DNA of 64,000 nucleotides from Kitasatospora phosalacinea (GTDB taxonomy: Bacteria > Actinomycetota > Actinomycetes > Streptomycetales > Streptomycetaceae): contig NZ_JNYE01000023.1 of NCBI RefSeq assembly GCF_000717185.1, positions 1-64,000 of the forward strand. Reading direction: 5' to 3'. Below are positions 63,989-64,000 of the stretch, piece by piece (position 1 is the first letter of the stretch; each line of letters starts with the position of its first letter). The notes beneath the pieces are model-generated. The model saw only the letters and a program-made list of their open reading frames with translations. It made no database searches and had not been told where the DNA came from. Position numbers and translations under genes: made by a program.

Positions 63989-64000
63989 GCCGGGCAGCGA

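Overview
The window is chromosomal or mobile DNA from a high-G+C actinomycete, most probably Streptomyces or a close relative such as Kitasatospora. The signs are extreme G+C bias at third codon positions, frequent GTG and TTG starts, ATGA/GTGA gene overlaps, and actinomycete families (WhiB, DUF317, DUF2637, DUF4913, MAB_1171c, FxLD lanthipeptides). No rRNA, tRNA, CRISPR array or insertion sequence was recognised.

0-13 kb: a class I lanthipeptide cluster of the FxLD type on the minus strand. In transcription order it holds an Fe(II)/2-oxoglutarate dioxygenase, a 52-aa precursor with the FDLD leader motif, full-length LanB, LanC, a fusion of a thiopeptide-type bacteriocin domain with an isoaspartate-type methyltransferase, a repeat-rich helical protein, a protein with four NUDIX domains and a small unknown. 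A divergent NUDIX gene and an XRE/TPR regulator sit across a promoter region full of GTGAC/GTCAC dyads. A strong hairpin lies between precursor and lanB.

13-27 kb: a minus-strand set made of a TPR-like protein, APC permease, glutamine-synthetase-like ligase, a MurC homologue with a ruined P-loop, and a GH15 glycosidase, with a divergent XRE/TPR regulator. Then come an S9 peptidase and an XRE repressor / ImmA-IrrE metalloprotease / MAB_1171c membrane protein / PAP2-like membrane protein group.

27-38.3 kb: a mobile-element module on the plus strand. It has a replication-initiator-like protein, DnaC-like loader, WhiB, DUF2637 membrane protein, MobC, relaxase and a zinc-ribbon protein. These are followed by a three-gene recombinase operon: a canonical tyrosine recombinase, a Cro/C1 HTH protein, and a 719-aa protein with sixteen CxxC motifs fused to a catalytically degenerate tyrosine-recombinase-like domain. 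Four copies of a GCGGACTnTAGT motif lie between the XRE repressor and this module.

38.3-41.3 kb: a four-EF-hand protein, a 35-codon acidic ORF with an excellent ribosome site, a secreted trypsin-like protease, and about 0.8 kb without a convincing gene that holds two strong inverted repeats.

41.3-64 kb: a dense, almost entirely minus-strand accessory block typical of actinomycete conjugative elements. It contains DUF317 paralogues, small wHTH/membrane proteins, a tandem HxlR protein, DUF4913, a RelE/ParE-like protein, HAD and MFS genes, a frameshifted C5 DNA methyltransferase, a protein with two DnaB N-terminal domains but no helicase, a PAPS-reductase-like protein and a frameshifted VirD4/TraD-type coupling ATPase. 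At least nine otherwise unrelated proteins here share a C-terminal tag (AR-x2-AA-[LT]-[ST]-R-[ST], then a Pro/Ala-rich linker, usually with a basic end). That tag and the zinc-ribbon/dead-recombinase trio are the two best candidates for undescribed biology.
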